From UBA7236 sp044227505 (GTDB taxonomy: Bacteria; Bacteroidota; Bacteroidia; Chitinophagales; BACL12), in the NCBI GenBank assembly GCA_044227505.1, contig JBGAWP010000081.1, positions 1 to 18,796 of the forward strand: a stretch of DNA of 18,796 nucleotides, given 5' to 3'. The first letter of the stretch is position 1; each line of letters opens with the position of its first letter. A program made the position numbers and the translations under genes. The notes below the pieces were generated by a model, which had not been told where the DNA came from, ran no database searches, and was given only the letters and a program-made list of their open reading frames with translations. This document shows, piece after piece, positions 1 through 7,140 of the stretch.

Positions 1-2
1 AT

Positions 3-230
3 TTTGCCCTATACGTGGGTCTTCAGGGAGCATGGGCAGTGCTGTTTATCGTTTGCGCAGTCAATTTAGATCTGCAACATGCCGGAATTCTTTATGCCGT
101 TTTCATTTATGCCGGTTTGGTTTTAGGAAGATGGATATCCATATTCCAAAAGGGAATTTCCTCCAATAAAACTTACATTCTAGCTATATTAGAGATCGTT
201 CTTGGAACATGGGCTGCCGTGCTTTTGTAA
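3..230 (+). CDS. C-terminal part of a small membrane protein, DUF4345-like (5' truncated by window edge)
   Basis: The reading frame is open to the left edge of the window, so this is the end of a longer gene. The GTG at 15 is more likely an internal valine codon than a start. The visible 75 or so residues are strongly hydrophobic, with about three membrane-spanning stretches separated by short polar turns. The pattern of a glycine-rich helix (LYVGLQGAWAVLF) followed by two more helices resembles the DUF4345 family of small four-helix inner-membrane proteins of unknown function. That family call is from recall of its pattern and is tentative. It precedes the riboswitch-controlled methionine operon in the same direction but is not part of it, because that operon has its own promoter. 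Confidence 0.45.
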   Translation, partial: FALYVGLQGAWAVLFIVCAVNLDLQHAGILYAVFIYAGLVLGRWISIFQKGISSNKTYILAILEIVLGTWAAVLL

Positions 231-236
231 AATAAA

Positions 237-269
237 TTTGGAAATATCAATATATCCTATTTACCTTTG
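237..269 (+). promoter_or_regulatory. Bacteroidota-type promoter of the methionine operon
   Basis: A TTTG at 237-240 and TACCTTTG at 262-269 are separated by 21 nt. They match the Bacteroidota housekeeping consensus (-33 TTTG/TTG, about 19-21 nt, -7 TAnnTTTG). Transcription would begin near 275, just before the riboswitch at 291, which is the spacing expected for a riboswitch leader. Confidence 0.7.
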
Positions 270-290
270 TTCTTCGTTCTTATTAATTTA

Positions 291-387
291 CTTATCAAGA
301 AAGGTTGAGGGACTGACCCTACGACGCCTTGGCAACCCATAAAAGTTTTTCTCGCTTTTATGAAGGTGCTAATTTCAGACAGATAAG
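291..387 (+). promoter_or_regulatory. SAM-I (S-box) riboswitch
   Basis: The S-box core is readable. The P1 5' strand CTTATC (291-296) pairs with GATAAG (382-387). The core GAGGGACTGACCC is followed by GCCTTGGCAACC at 326-337, then a P3 hairpin (AAAAG...CTTTT, about 341-360), and AAGGTGCTAA at 363-372. This element binds S-adenosylmethionine in nascent mRNA. It lies directly upstream of a cystathionine synthase-type gene and homoserine dehydrogenase, which is the expected regulon. An intrinsic terminator follows at 413-447, so the mechanism is probably transcription termination when SAM is abundant. I could not identify a convincing antiterminator helix by eye. Confidence 0.93.
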
Positions 388-412
388 TTGGAGAGTGCAA
401 CAAAAATGTTTG

Positions 413-447
413 AAGCTCGCCAATTTTTCGGCGGGCTTTATTTTTTT
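413..447 (+). terminator. Intrinsic terminator of the SAM riboswitch expression platform
   Basis: Arms AAGCTCGCC (413-421) and GGCGGGCTT (430-438) form a 9-bp stem with one G-U pair around an 8-nt AATTTTTC loop. A T-rich run (TATTTTTTT) follows. It lies 26 nt after the aptamer and 129 nt before the first gene, so it is the likely genetic switch. Confidence 0.85.
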
Positions 448-472
448 CCGCCAACACCAGATACATTATTCC

Positions 473-493
473 ATGTTGAATATTATTCAACAT
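473..493. repeat. Perfect 9-bp inverted repeat in the metB leader
   Basis: ATGTTGAAT (473-481) and ATTCAACAT (485-493) form a perfect palindrome with a 3-nt ATT centre. It lies between the riboswitch terminator and the start codon, in the part of the mRNA made only on read-through. It has no T-tract, so it is not a second terminator. It could be an operator for a dimeric regulator or an mRNA hairpin. No role is known. Confidence 0.6.
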
Positions 494-575
494 TATGGCT
501 AATGTATGCAGTTTTGAAATTGTTTTGATAAGTGTTTTGTAAGAAGAAATTTTTTCTAATTAAAAACATTTAACA

Positions 576-1751
576 ATGAAACAAGAAACAGCGATCATTC
601 ATGCAATTCCGGTAGATGAATTAACCGGAGCCATCTCAGTACCCATTTATCAGACAGCAACATTTGTGCAGGAATCTCCCGGAGTTCACAAGGGATTTGA
701 TTATGCCCGAACAAATAATCCCACAAGAAAAGTTTTAGAAAACCTCATCGCAAAAATGGAAGGTGGTGATGCGGGATTTGCTTTTGCGAGTGGTTTAGCC
801 GCTGTTGATGCAGTTTTAAAATTGCTCAAAACAGGCGACGAAATAATTGCGGTAGATGATATTTATGGAGGTTCTTTCAGAATATTCACACATATCTATC
901 AAAAATTTGGAATTAAGGTGCATTATGTAGATACAAGTAATGCCATAAATATTATAGACCATCTCAATAATAAAACAAAATTAATATGGCTCGAATCTCC
1001 CACAAATCCCACGCTTAAAATATCTGATATTACTGCAATATGCGATATAGCACATCAAAAAAACGTGCTGGTAGTAGTTGATAATACCTTTGCATCTCCC
1101 GCTGGCCAAAAACCTATTGAATTAGGTGCAGATATCGTTATTCATTCTGCAACAAAATACCTTGCAGGGCACAGTGATCTTATTGCAGGCCTGGTGATCA
1201 CCAACACAAAAGAATTATCCGAATCCATTAAATTTATTCAAAATGCCTCAGGCGGTATTTTAGCACCATTTGATTGCTGGCTCACCATTCGGGGAATAGA
1301 AACACTTTATCTCCGTATAGAAAAACAAAGCCATAATGCACTGAGAGTTGCTGAATTTTTATTGGATAATCCTTTTGTTGAAAAGGTATATTATCCAGGA
1401 TTGGCTTCGCATTACAATCACAATATTGCGAAACAACAACAATACTTTTATGGCGGAGTAATCAGTTTTACTTTGACGGAGGATACCGCTGTAAAAGCTG
1501 AAAAAATATGCAGCAGCACTAAATTATTTAAATGTGCTGAAAGTCTGGGTGGTGTTAAAAGTTTATTGTGCCATCCAGCCGGGATGACGCATAAATCAAT
1601 CCCTGCAGAAAAAAGAAAGATGGCTGGGATCAACGATTCTCTTATCCGATTATCATGTGGTATTGAAGATGCTGATGATCTGATCGATGATCTGGAAAAT
1701 GCAATTAATTATGTTTTTCCAAAAACAATAAACAAAGAATTGGTATTTTAA
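576..1751 (+). CDS. metB: Cystathionine gamma-synthase-type PLP enzyme (Cys/Met metabolism family)
   Basis: This is a 391-residue cytosolic pyridoxal-phosphate enzyme of the Cys/Met metabolism family, full length for the cystathionine synthase/lyase branch. The synthase joins an activated homoserine ester to cysteine, giving cystathionine on the way to methionine. Visible hallmarks are YARTNNPTR (43-51, phosphate-contacting Tyr and Arg from the neighbouring subunit), VVVDNTF (167-172, Asp169 to the pyridine nitrogen), the PLP lysine in SATKYLAGHSD (Lys194), ESLGGVKSL (322-330) and the substrate carboxylate arginine in LIRLSCGIED (Arg358). The SAM-I riboswitch upstream and hom 28 nt downstream favour the biosynthetic synthase. 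Cystathionine gamma-lyase or methionine gamma-lyase activity cannot be excluded from sequence. O-acetylhomoserine sulfhydrylase is less likely because those enzymes are usually longer, about 430 residues. Confidence 0.88.
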   Translation: MKQETAIIHAIPVDELTGAISVPIYQTATFVQESPGVHKGFDYARTNNPTRKVLENLIAKMEGGDAGFAFASGLAAVDAVLKLLKTGDEIIAVDDIYGGSFRIFTHIYQKFGIKVHYVDTSNAINIIDHLNNKTKLIWLESPTNPTLKISDITAICDIAHQKNVLVVVDNTFASPAGQKPIELGADIVIHSATKYLAGHSDLIAGLVITNTKELSESIKFIQNASGGILAPFDCWLTIRGIETLYLRIEKQSHNALRVAEFLLDNPFVEKVYYPGLASHYNHNIAKQQQYFYGGVISFTLTEDTAVKAEKICSSTKLFKCAESLGGVKSLLCHPAGMTHKSIPAEKRKMAGINDSLIRLSCGIEDADDLIDDLENAINYVFPKTINKELVF

Positions 1752-1779
1752 TAAAAAAAATCGTCTCAAATAAAATAAC

Positions 1780-2958
1780 ATGAAAAGAAAAAATCTAACA
1801 ATAGGTATCTTCGGTTTTGGCTGTGTAGGCCAGGGATTATTTGATGTTTTAGCAAGAACACATGGCATAAAAGCAACTATAAAAAAGATCTGTATTAAGG
1901 ATCCTGATAAACCAAGAACACTTGCCTCTCATTATTTCACCGCCGATAAAAATGTGATCTTAAATGATCCTGAAATTGATGTTGTAGTGGAATTGATCAA
2001 TGATGAAATCGCAGCATTTGAGATTGTAAAAACAGCCATGCAAAATGGCAAAGCCGTGGTAAGTGCATCTAAAAAGATGATAGCGGAAAACCTATTGGAA
2101 TTGTATGAGTTACAACAACAATACAAGGTTCCGTTTTTATATGAAGGCGCCTGTTGTGCAAGTATCCCTATTATCCGAAATCTGGAAGAGTATTACGACA
2201 ACGATCTATTAAATTCGGTAGAAGGAATAATCAACGGCTCTACAAATTACATCCTGACAAAAATATTTGAGGAGAATATTTCCTTTGCTTCGGCATTGCT
2301 CGATGTACAGAATCTGGGTTTTGCAGAAACGGATCCACAACTGGATGTTGAAGGATTTGACCCGAAATATAAGCTCTGTATTTTATTGTTACACGCCTTC
2401 GGTTTATTTGTAAAACCGGAGAATATATTTAATTTCGGCATACACCGAATTAACGATTTTGATATAAATTATGCACGACAGAAAAATGCGAAAATAAAAC
2501 TCATCGCCAAGTGCAAAAAAATAAATAATGATGTTTTCGCGTATGTTTTCCCCCATCTGATTTACGACAATTCACAACTGAGTAATATTTCAAATGAATA
2601 TAATGGATTATTGGTGGAAAGTGCCTTTTCAGATAAACAATTTTTTGCAGGAAAAGGGGCTGGAAGCACTCCAACCGGTTCAGCGGTGTTATCAGATATT
2701 TCTGCCTTATCTTATAATTACCGCTATGAATACCACAAGATAGGACAATCAAGTTCCTTGGAATTGAATAACAACATACCCTTAAAATTATATGTGCGGT
2801 ATTCAAAATCTCAAAAAATAAATTTGTCCGACTTCTCTGCAATTCATGAAGAGTATGCATCAGAGGAAAACAAATATATTATTGGAACCATTGGATTAGA
2901 AAAGGTAAAAAAATTAGCATGGATTCACGAGACGGGAATCAACTTGTTGGTGGTCTGA
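1780..2958 (+). CDS. hom: Homoserine dehydrogenase, short form
   Basis: Homoserine dehydrogenase reduces aspartate semialdehyde to homoserine with NAD(P)H, the branch point to methionine and threonine. The 392-residue protein has an N-terminal Rossmann fold with GFGCVGQG (12-19), the family signature NGSTNYIL (152-159), AETDPQLDVEGFD (182-194) with the expected acidic residues, and Lys198, which matches the catalytic lysine in GFDPKYK. GAGSTPTGSAVLSDI (293-307) is the conserved cofactor-side loop. The protein is shorter than the common form of about 430 residues. The last 70 or so residues (LKLYVRY onward) could be a reduced ACT-like domain rather than a full one, so feedback control may be altered. 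It is not fused to aspartokinase. It starts 28 nt after metB and shares the SAM riboswitch, placing homoserine supply under methionine control. Confidence 0.92.
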   Translation: MKRKNLTIGIFGFGCVGQGLFDVLARTHGIKATIKKICIKDPDKPRTLASHYFTADKNVILNDPEIDVVVELINDEIAAFEIVKTAMQNGKAVVSASKKMIAENLLELYELQQQYKVPFLYEGACCASIPIIRNLEEYYDNDLLNSVEGIINGSTNYILTKIFEENISFASALLDVQNLGFAETDPQLDVEGFDPKYKLCILLLHAFGLFVKPENIFNFGIHRINDFDINYARQKNAKIKLIAKCKKINNDVFAYVFPHLIYDNSQLSNISNEYNGLLVESAFSDKQFFAGKGAGSTPTGSAVLSDISALSYNYRYEYHKIGQSSSLELNNNIPLKLYVRYSKSQKINLSDFSAIHEEYASEENKYIIGTIGLEKVKKLAWIHETGINLLVV

Positions 2959-2976
2959 TAATATCAACACCTGAGC

Positions 2977-3008
2977 ATTGATGCAACTGAATAATCTTTG
3001 TATATTTG
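2977..3008 (+). promoter_or_regulatory. Bacteroidota-type promoter for the MarC operon
   Basis: ATTG at 2977-2980 and TATATTTG at 3001-3008 are separated by exactly 20 nt, matching TTTG-N19-21-TAnnTTTG. The start codon at 3028 would follow the transcription start by only about 12-15 nt. This splits the downstream trio from the methionine operon, although read-through from hom is possible because no terminator is visible between them. Confidence 0.7.
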
Positions 3009-3027
3009 AATAGTTAAATTCAGGGAT

Positions 3028-3603
3028 ATGGACTTTATAAACATTCAAGATATTATTACCATTAGTGTTACCCTGTTTGTAATTATCGACGTTTTGGGAA
3101 ATGTTCCTGTTATTATAAAACTGAAATCAGGCATGGCCGATTTTAAACCCGGCGAAATTACCCTTTTTGCGGGCGCTTTAATGGTCTCCTTTTTATTTGC
3201 AGGAGAATCAATTCTTAAAGCCCTGGGGCTCGATATAAATTCCTTTGCCATTGCTGGGGCTATCGTTATTTTTTTAATTGCATTAGAGATGATACTCGGT
3301 GTTAAAATTTTTAAAGTAGATCCTGACAATACTAAATCAGGTAATATGGTGCCAATTGGATTTCCTTTACTCGCCGGAGCCGGAACTCTAACGATTTTAA
3401 TTTCATTGCGCAGTATCTATTCTATCATGAACATTTTAATTGCTGTGGGAATTAATCTGATATTGATCTATGTGGTTTTGCGTTCAACCGGCTGGATAGA
3501 ACGAAAACTAAGTAAAAGCGGACTCACAGCCATCGAAAAATTCTTTGGTATAATCACCCTTGCTTTGGCAATAAAGATCATAAGAACAAATTTTTTCCCG
3601 TAA
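3028..3603 (+). CDS. MarC family integral membrane protein
   Basis: This is a 191-residue inner-membrane protein with about six hydrophobic segments. The beginning, with a long hydrophobic helix carrying DVLGNVPV, and the central helix pair around PIGFPLLAGAGTLT are characteristic of the MarC/UPF0056 family. Family members are widespread and were once linked to multiple antibiotic resistance, but that role was not upheld and their substrate is unknown. The length is normal for the family. It is the first gene of a probable three-gene operon, 37 nt ahead of an L,D-transpeptidase gene, which suggests an envelope-related job but does not prove one. Confidence 0.88.
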   Translation: MDFINIQDIITISVTLFVIIDVLGNVPVIIKLKSGMADFKPGEITLFAGALMVSFLFAGESILKALGLDINSFAIAGAIVIFLIALEMILGVKIFKVDPDNTKSGNMVPIGFPLLAGAGTLTILISLRSIYSIMNILIAVGINLILIYVVLRSTGWIERKLSKSGLTAIEKFFGIITLALAIKIIRTNFFP

Positions 3604-3640
3604 TAAATACCACACAAAAAGCATTTAACGTTAATTTTCC

Positions 3641-4234
3641 ATGCACAAAAATGGTTTTCTCTTATCCCTGATTCTAATCTCCATATCCTGCAATAATTAT
3701 TCTGCGTTGAAAGAAAGAGATGACATAAAAATAAGAACAGCCTCTCCCGACCAACCACTGGGAGACCTTATACGTGACCTTGATCTGGATGTAAAAGATA
3801 TATCCATTCTTATAGATAAATCGGAATATACACTTCAATTAGTGGCAGACTCAATTACCATAAAAACCTATCCGGTTGTTTTTGGATCAAATCCCATTGA
3901 TGATAAAAGAAAGGAGGGAGATAAATGCACGCCGGAAGGAACCTTTACCATTAGAGACCTATACCCACATGAAAAGTGGAGTAAATTTTTATGGGTAGAT
4001 TATCCAAATGAGGAAAGCTGGAAAAAACACAATGCATCAAAAGCAAATGGTGAAATAGATAAAGATGCAACTATCGGTGGTGAGATCGGCATTCACGGTG
4101 TTCCAAATAATGATGAAAGTTTAATTGACGAAAAGATCAACTGGACCCTTGGTTGTATATCGCTAAAAAATAAACACATCGATGAAATTTATAATTTCGT
4201 TTCCAAAGGTACTTTGATCAAAATTCAGAAATAA
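3641..4234 (+). CDS. L,D-transpeptidase (YkuD family), probable lipoprotein
   Basis: This 197-residue protein begins with a short hydrophobic signal and a cysteine at residue 17 (SISC), consistent with lipidation, although the lipobox is atypical at -3. The YkuD catalytic domain spans about residues 54-196. It contains the signature histidine in IHGVP (His152) and the nucleophilic cysteine in LGCISL (Cys172), with Ser174 following. Family enzymes make or remodel 3-3 peptidoglycan cross-links, or attach proteins to peptidoglycan, in the periplasm. The mid-domain segment FGSNPIDDKRKEGDKCTPEG is the usual substrate-loop region (GSNP..DK...GD..TPEG). It sits 37 nt after marC and 29 nt before the DUF4846 gene and is probably co-transcribed with both. 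Confidence 0.9.
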   Translation: MHKNGFLLSLILISISCNNYSALKERDDIKIRTASPDQPLGDLIRDLDLDVKDISILIDKSEYTLQLVADSITIKTYPVVFGSNPIDDKRKEGDKCTPEGTFTIRDLYPHEKWSKFLWVDYPNEESWKKHNASKANGEIDKDATIGGEIGIHGVPNNDESLIDEKINWTLGCISLKNKHIDEIYNFVSKGTLIKIQK

Positions 4235-4263
4235 TTGAAATTTAACAACGCACTTCCCTTCTC

Positions 4264-5115
4264 ATGCAAAACCTGATAAAAATATTATTTCTCTCTGCCT
4301 GCTTATTTCTTTTATCGTGTAAAGGAAATTTATTTTATAAAAACATTATAAGTCAACCCACCGAAAAATTTTTAGACCCTGACAGCAATACAATTTATAC
4401 GCGTATTAATTGTCCCATTGGATTTGAAAGAGTTGCAGCCGATGAAAACACCTTTGCCAATTATTTGAGAAACCTCCCATTAAAACCATTCGACGAAGAT
4501 GTCAAACTATTTGATGGCACTAATAAAAACAGGTTATGTCATGTTGGCGTTATTGATATGGAGGCGGGAGAAACTGACCTGCAACAATGCGCAGATAGTG
4601 GCATCAGATTATATGCGGAATATTTATATCATTCTAAACAATACAAAAAGATCCACTTCAATTTTACGAACGGTCAAAATTGCGAATATATTAAATATGC
4701 TGAGGGGTGGAGAATGGATGTGGATGGAAATAAAACCGCCTGGTATAAAGCAACGAATGAAGATTACTCTTATAAAAATTTCAGAAATTACCTTGATCTT
4801 GTTTTTATGTATGCAGGTTCTTATTCGCTTTCGAAGGAATTAATATTTGTAAAAAAGGAAAATATTCAACCCGGTGATCTGTTTGTCCATCCTGGATTTC
4901 CAGGACATGTTGAAATTGTAATGGATGTTTGCAAAAATGCAGAAAGTGGTGAGATATTATTTTTATTAGCCCAGGGATTCACACCGGCACAGGAAATTGA
5001 AGTGCTGGAAAATGAGATATCTGCAAAAAGAAGTCCCTGGTATTCCATTGAGGAAACGAGCGTGGAATCGCCGCAATTTACTTTTTTTTATTCCGAATTA
5101 ATGCGCTTTCAATAA
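4264..5115 (+). CDS. DUF4846 domain lipoprotein
   Basis: This 283-residue protein has a signal sequence ending in a lipobox, FLLSC (Cys19), so it is probably an exported lipoprotein. The rest matches the pattern I associate with DUF4846: RINCPIGFERV (47-57), a LQQCADSGIRLYAEYLY helix (106-122), WR (149-150), PGDLFVHPGFPGHVEIVMDV (203-222), LLAQGFTPAQ (234-243) and SPWY (257-260). The biochemical function is unknown. Cys109 in the helix and His215 in the GHV strand are arranged like the Cys-His pair of NlpC/P60-type papain-fold enzymes. That comparison is inference. It is the last gene of the marC/L,D-transpeptidase operon, which supports a cell-wall role. It ends 14 nt before a hairpin shared with the convergent gene. 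Confidence 0.85.
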   Translation: MQNLIKILFLSACLFLLSCKGNLFYKNIISQPTEKFLDPDSNTIYTRINCPIGFERVAADENTFANYLRNLPLKPFDEDVKLFDGTNKNRLCHVGVIDMEAGETDLQQCADSGIRLYAEYLYHSKQYKKIHFNFTNGQNCEYIKYAEGWRMDVDGNKTAWYKATNEDYSYKNFRNYLDLVFMYAGSYSLSKELIFVKKENIQPGDLFVHPGFPGHVEIVMDVCKNAESGEILFLLAQGFTPAQEIEVLENEISAKRSPWYSIEETSVESPQFTFFYSELMRFQ

Positions 5116-5129
5116 GTGAAAATAAAAAA

Positions 5130-5154
5130 GCAGGATGATAAACTACCATCCTGC
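5130..5154 (-). terminator. Terminator between convergent genes
   Basis: GCAGGATG (5130-5137) and CATCCTGC (5147-5154) form a perfect 8-bp stem with a 9-nt loop. Read on the minus strand it is followed by a TTTTTTATTTT run, so it is a good terminator for the minus-strand surface-protein gene. On the plus strand the following sequence is only weakly T-rich, so termination of the DUF4846 gene is less certain. Confidence 0.85.
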
Positions 5155-5175
5155 TCAATAAATTTAACAATACAA

Positions 5176-6450
5176 TTATTCTATAACAATAGATTTTGTA
5201 TTTGTTTTTCCATCGTGTTCAACGGTTACAAAATAAATACCGGGAACAGCATTTTCGATATAAATACCTTCAATTTTGCTTACATTCTTAGCAGAATAAA
5301 CAACATCACCAATAGCATTTAATACAGTGATATTTGCATTTTCCATTTCAAACATATTAACTGTGAAATTACCTGTTGAAGGGTTAGGATATGCAACAAA
5401 TTCATTGTTCAGGAAGTAAGAAGGATCATCAAGATATTCAGCAACGATCTCATCACCAAAACGAGCGAGTGTACCTAACGTAGCGCAAGCTGTATTAGAT
5501 AAAGTAACTTGTTCGAATACTCCACCTGTAGTAAATACAGTTGAATAAGCGACACAATTACAATCGTTGTGTTTTAATGTATCCATTTTAAAAGAGATCT
5601 GAATAGCCTCATCAGCCGTAGCAGGAGTACCTGTGGTAACATAACCACCAACACCATTATACATATCTGCAGGGTTTCCCATGGAGAAATTACCGCGTGA
5701 AGCTTTACCGCGAGCATCACCTGTTACATAAGCCATATAACAAGGAGAACCTGTTGAACTCGCAGCACTTACATGTGAAAAGCCACCCGGAATGTATTGT
5801 TTTTTCACTTGATTTGTTGTCATGAAAGAACCGGTTGTTACCTGATCATTATCCGGATCTGTATTTCTTGCATAATAAAGATCAGTGATCTCATCACCAC
5901 CATTACAAATATCAACTATCGTAAGAATGGCTTGTTTTTTCTGTAAGAAATAAGAAGTTTGATTTATTGCAATTCCAAGATCGGTATTGGTTCCCTGCCA
6001 AATGCTTTTTCTAATTGCACCTGTGTTGATATTTGTAGTATTTCCACCGTCAAATGAAGGTGCACCAGCTACAAATAAACCCGGACGATAACAATAAGGT
6101 TGTAAATTCCCGTAAACAGTACCACCAAATTGAATTGCCCAACCTTCTTCAGGAGAACCAGGCATAACATAATCACCACATTGATCCGGAACACCCAGAT
6201 CCCATCCATCCTGTCCAACATCATTTGTAAATCCTAATGAACCATCAACCATATTTTCGTGATACCCGTCCGGAGCTGCAACAACAGTTCCTCCGCTTCC
6301 GGAAGTATAGGTTCCGCAATCAGAAATTGCAACTTCCGTATATTTTCCTTTTAGGTAAGAAACACCATCAACAATTTGGGCATTGCTTAATGTTACCGTA
6401 CCTAAGGCAAGCAACATCAATGTATTTAGTTTAATAAAATTATTTTTCAT
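5176..6450 (-). CDS. Secreted surface protein with T9SS type A sorting domain
   Basis: This 424-residue protein has an N-terminal signal peptide (cleavage near LSNAQ, residue 25) and a C-terminal sorting domain of about 71 residues. The domain starts at YPNPSTGNF (354-362), has the VVYS and GIYFVTV beta-strands, and ends in KSIVIE. Such domains direct proteins through the outer membrane by the type IX secretion system. The domain is removed and the protein is attached to the cell surface or released. The mature region is rich in Gly, Asn, Asp and Thr, with scattered cysteines and a YYARNTDPDNDQ stretch. I recognise no enzymatic motif, and the fold is probably a beta-sandwich. It starts 15 nt after the small exported protein gene, so the two are probably one operon. 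Confidence 0.85.
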   Translation of the reverse strand: MKNNFIKLNTLMLLALGTVTLSNAQIVDGVSYLKGKYTEVAISDCGTYTSGSGGTVVAAPDGYHENMVDGSLGFTNDVGQDGWDLGVPDQCGDYVMPGSPEEGWAIQFGGTVYGNLQPYCYRPGLFVAGAPSFDGGNTTNINTGAIRKSIWQGTNTDLGIAINQTSYFLQKKQAILTIVDICNGGDEITDLYYARNTDPDNDQVTTGSFMTTNQVKKQYIPGGFSHVSAASSTGSPCYMAYVTGDARGKASRGNFSMGNPADMYNGVGGYVTTGTPATADEAIQISFKMDTLKHNDCNCVAYSTVFTTGGVFEQVTLSNTACATLGTLARFGDEIVAEYLDDPSYFLNNEFVAYPNPSTGNFTVNMFEMENANITVLNAIGDVVYSAKNVSKIEGIYIENAVPGIYFVTVEHDGKTNTKSIVIE

Positions 6451-6465
6451 ACTAAGAAATTTAGA

Positions 6466-6840
6466 TTATTGATTTAGAAATGAATTGTAAGTGGATGCAC
6501 TTCGAGTCGACATATTGTCAATGTAAGCATTCCAATCCGCTAATGTATAGGTAAAATTACCTGTACGTTCAGGGAATAAAACCATGGTTACTTCTTTGGA
6601 AGAATAATTAAGATTAAATTCCACCAGGTTATTCGCTATGGATTTAAAGAATTTTTGAGCTTCCAATTCATTCTTAAACTGAAGATCTGAAATGTCGAGC
6701 GTGACATATTTTTGTTGTAAAAGCTGATCAGTTAGTTCTATGTTAAAACTTTGATCAACCTTAACTGCTTGCTGGGCGAACCCAGAAACAGACAAGAGGA
6801 GGCCTGTTGCAAGTAGCACCGGCATGATTAACTGTTTCAT
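6466..6840 (-). CDS. Small exported protein of unknown function
   Basis: This 124-residue protein has a clear signal peptide (basic start, hydrophobic core LLATGLLLS, cleavage near SGFAQ, residue 22). The mature part, about 100 residues, looks alpha/beta, with two short strands (YVTLDISDL and NYSSKEVTMVLFP) around a helix and then a Trp-containing helix near the end. I recognise no family. It has no lipobox or T9SS tail, so it is probably periplasmic. It precedes the T9SS surface protein by 15 nt and is probably transcribed with it. A role as a partner of that protein is an inference from the pairing only. Confidence 0.75.
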   Translation of the reverse strand: MKQLIMPVLLATGLLLSVSGFAQQAVKVDQSFNIELTDQLLQQKYVTLDISDLQFKNELEAQKFFKSIANNLVEFNLNYSSKEVTMVLFPERTGNFTYTLADWNAYIDNMSTRSASTYNSFLNQ

Positions 6841-6878
6841 TTTTTTTAGATTTATTATGTGAATTGAATATATTCTGC

Positions 6879-7045
6879 TACTAATGTATGGAAATATTAC
6901 GGAAATCTAAATATATAGTGGGATTTAACAATAAGAATAATGTCACAAATATTAAAATATTTAGTATTATTAATAACTGAAATGCCATACTAATGTATGT
7001 TACGATAAATACACACCTATAATATGTTGTTTATTATTGTCACAG
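6879..7045. repeat. Degenerate duplication upstream of the surface-protein operon
   Basis: TACTAATGTATG occurs at 6879-6890 and again at 6988-6999, each followed shortly by TTACG. TGTCACA followed by an A/T stretch ending TTAAAAT occurs at 6941 and 7039. The two motif pairs keep the same order, with spacings of 62 and 51 nt, as if an upstream region of about 105 bp had been duplicated and then decayed. On the minus strand the first motif reads TACATTAG, one mismatch from the -7 consensus TAnnTTTG, at a suitable distance (about 40 nt) from the 6840 start codon. I found no matching -33 box. The rest of the 300-bp gap between 6840 and 7141 is AT-rich and holds only the susCD terminator. Confidence 0.5.
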
Positions 7046-7088
7046 TTAAAATGAAAACGAATAACAAGAAAATTCTTATTTCATAAAA

Positions 7089-7112
7089 AAACCCCGGCAA
7101 ATGCCGGGGTTT
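7089..7112 (-). terminator. Strong intrinsic terminator of the susCD operon
   Basis: A GC-rich stem CCCCGGC/GCCGGGG (7092-7098 with 7103-7109) is extended by three A-T pairs around a 4-nt loop. On the minus strand it is followed by seven T residues. It lies 29 nt after the susD stop codon and separates susCD from the downstream surface-protein operon. Confidence 0.93.
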
Positions 7113-7140
7113 CCTAATATTTTGCATATTTACCTACACT

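Noticed and set aside
257..493. A 78-codon minus-strand open frame over the leader of the methionine operon
   Set aside because: It is antisense to the SAM riboswitch and its terminator, whose structure fully explains the sequence. The peptide resembles nothing and ends in the palindrome.
526..532. TGATAAG could pair with the riboswitch P1 strand CTTATCA as a long-range switch
   Set aside because: A 7-nt match at a distance of 230 nt, beyond the terminator, is expected by chance in AT-rich DNA and does not fit the S-box mechanism.
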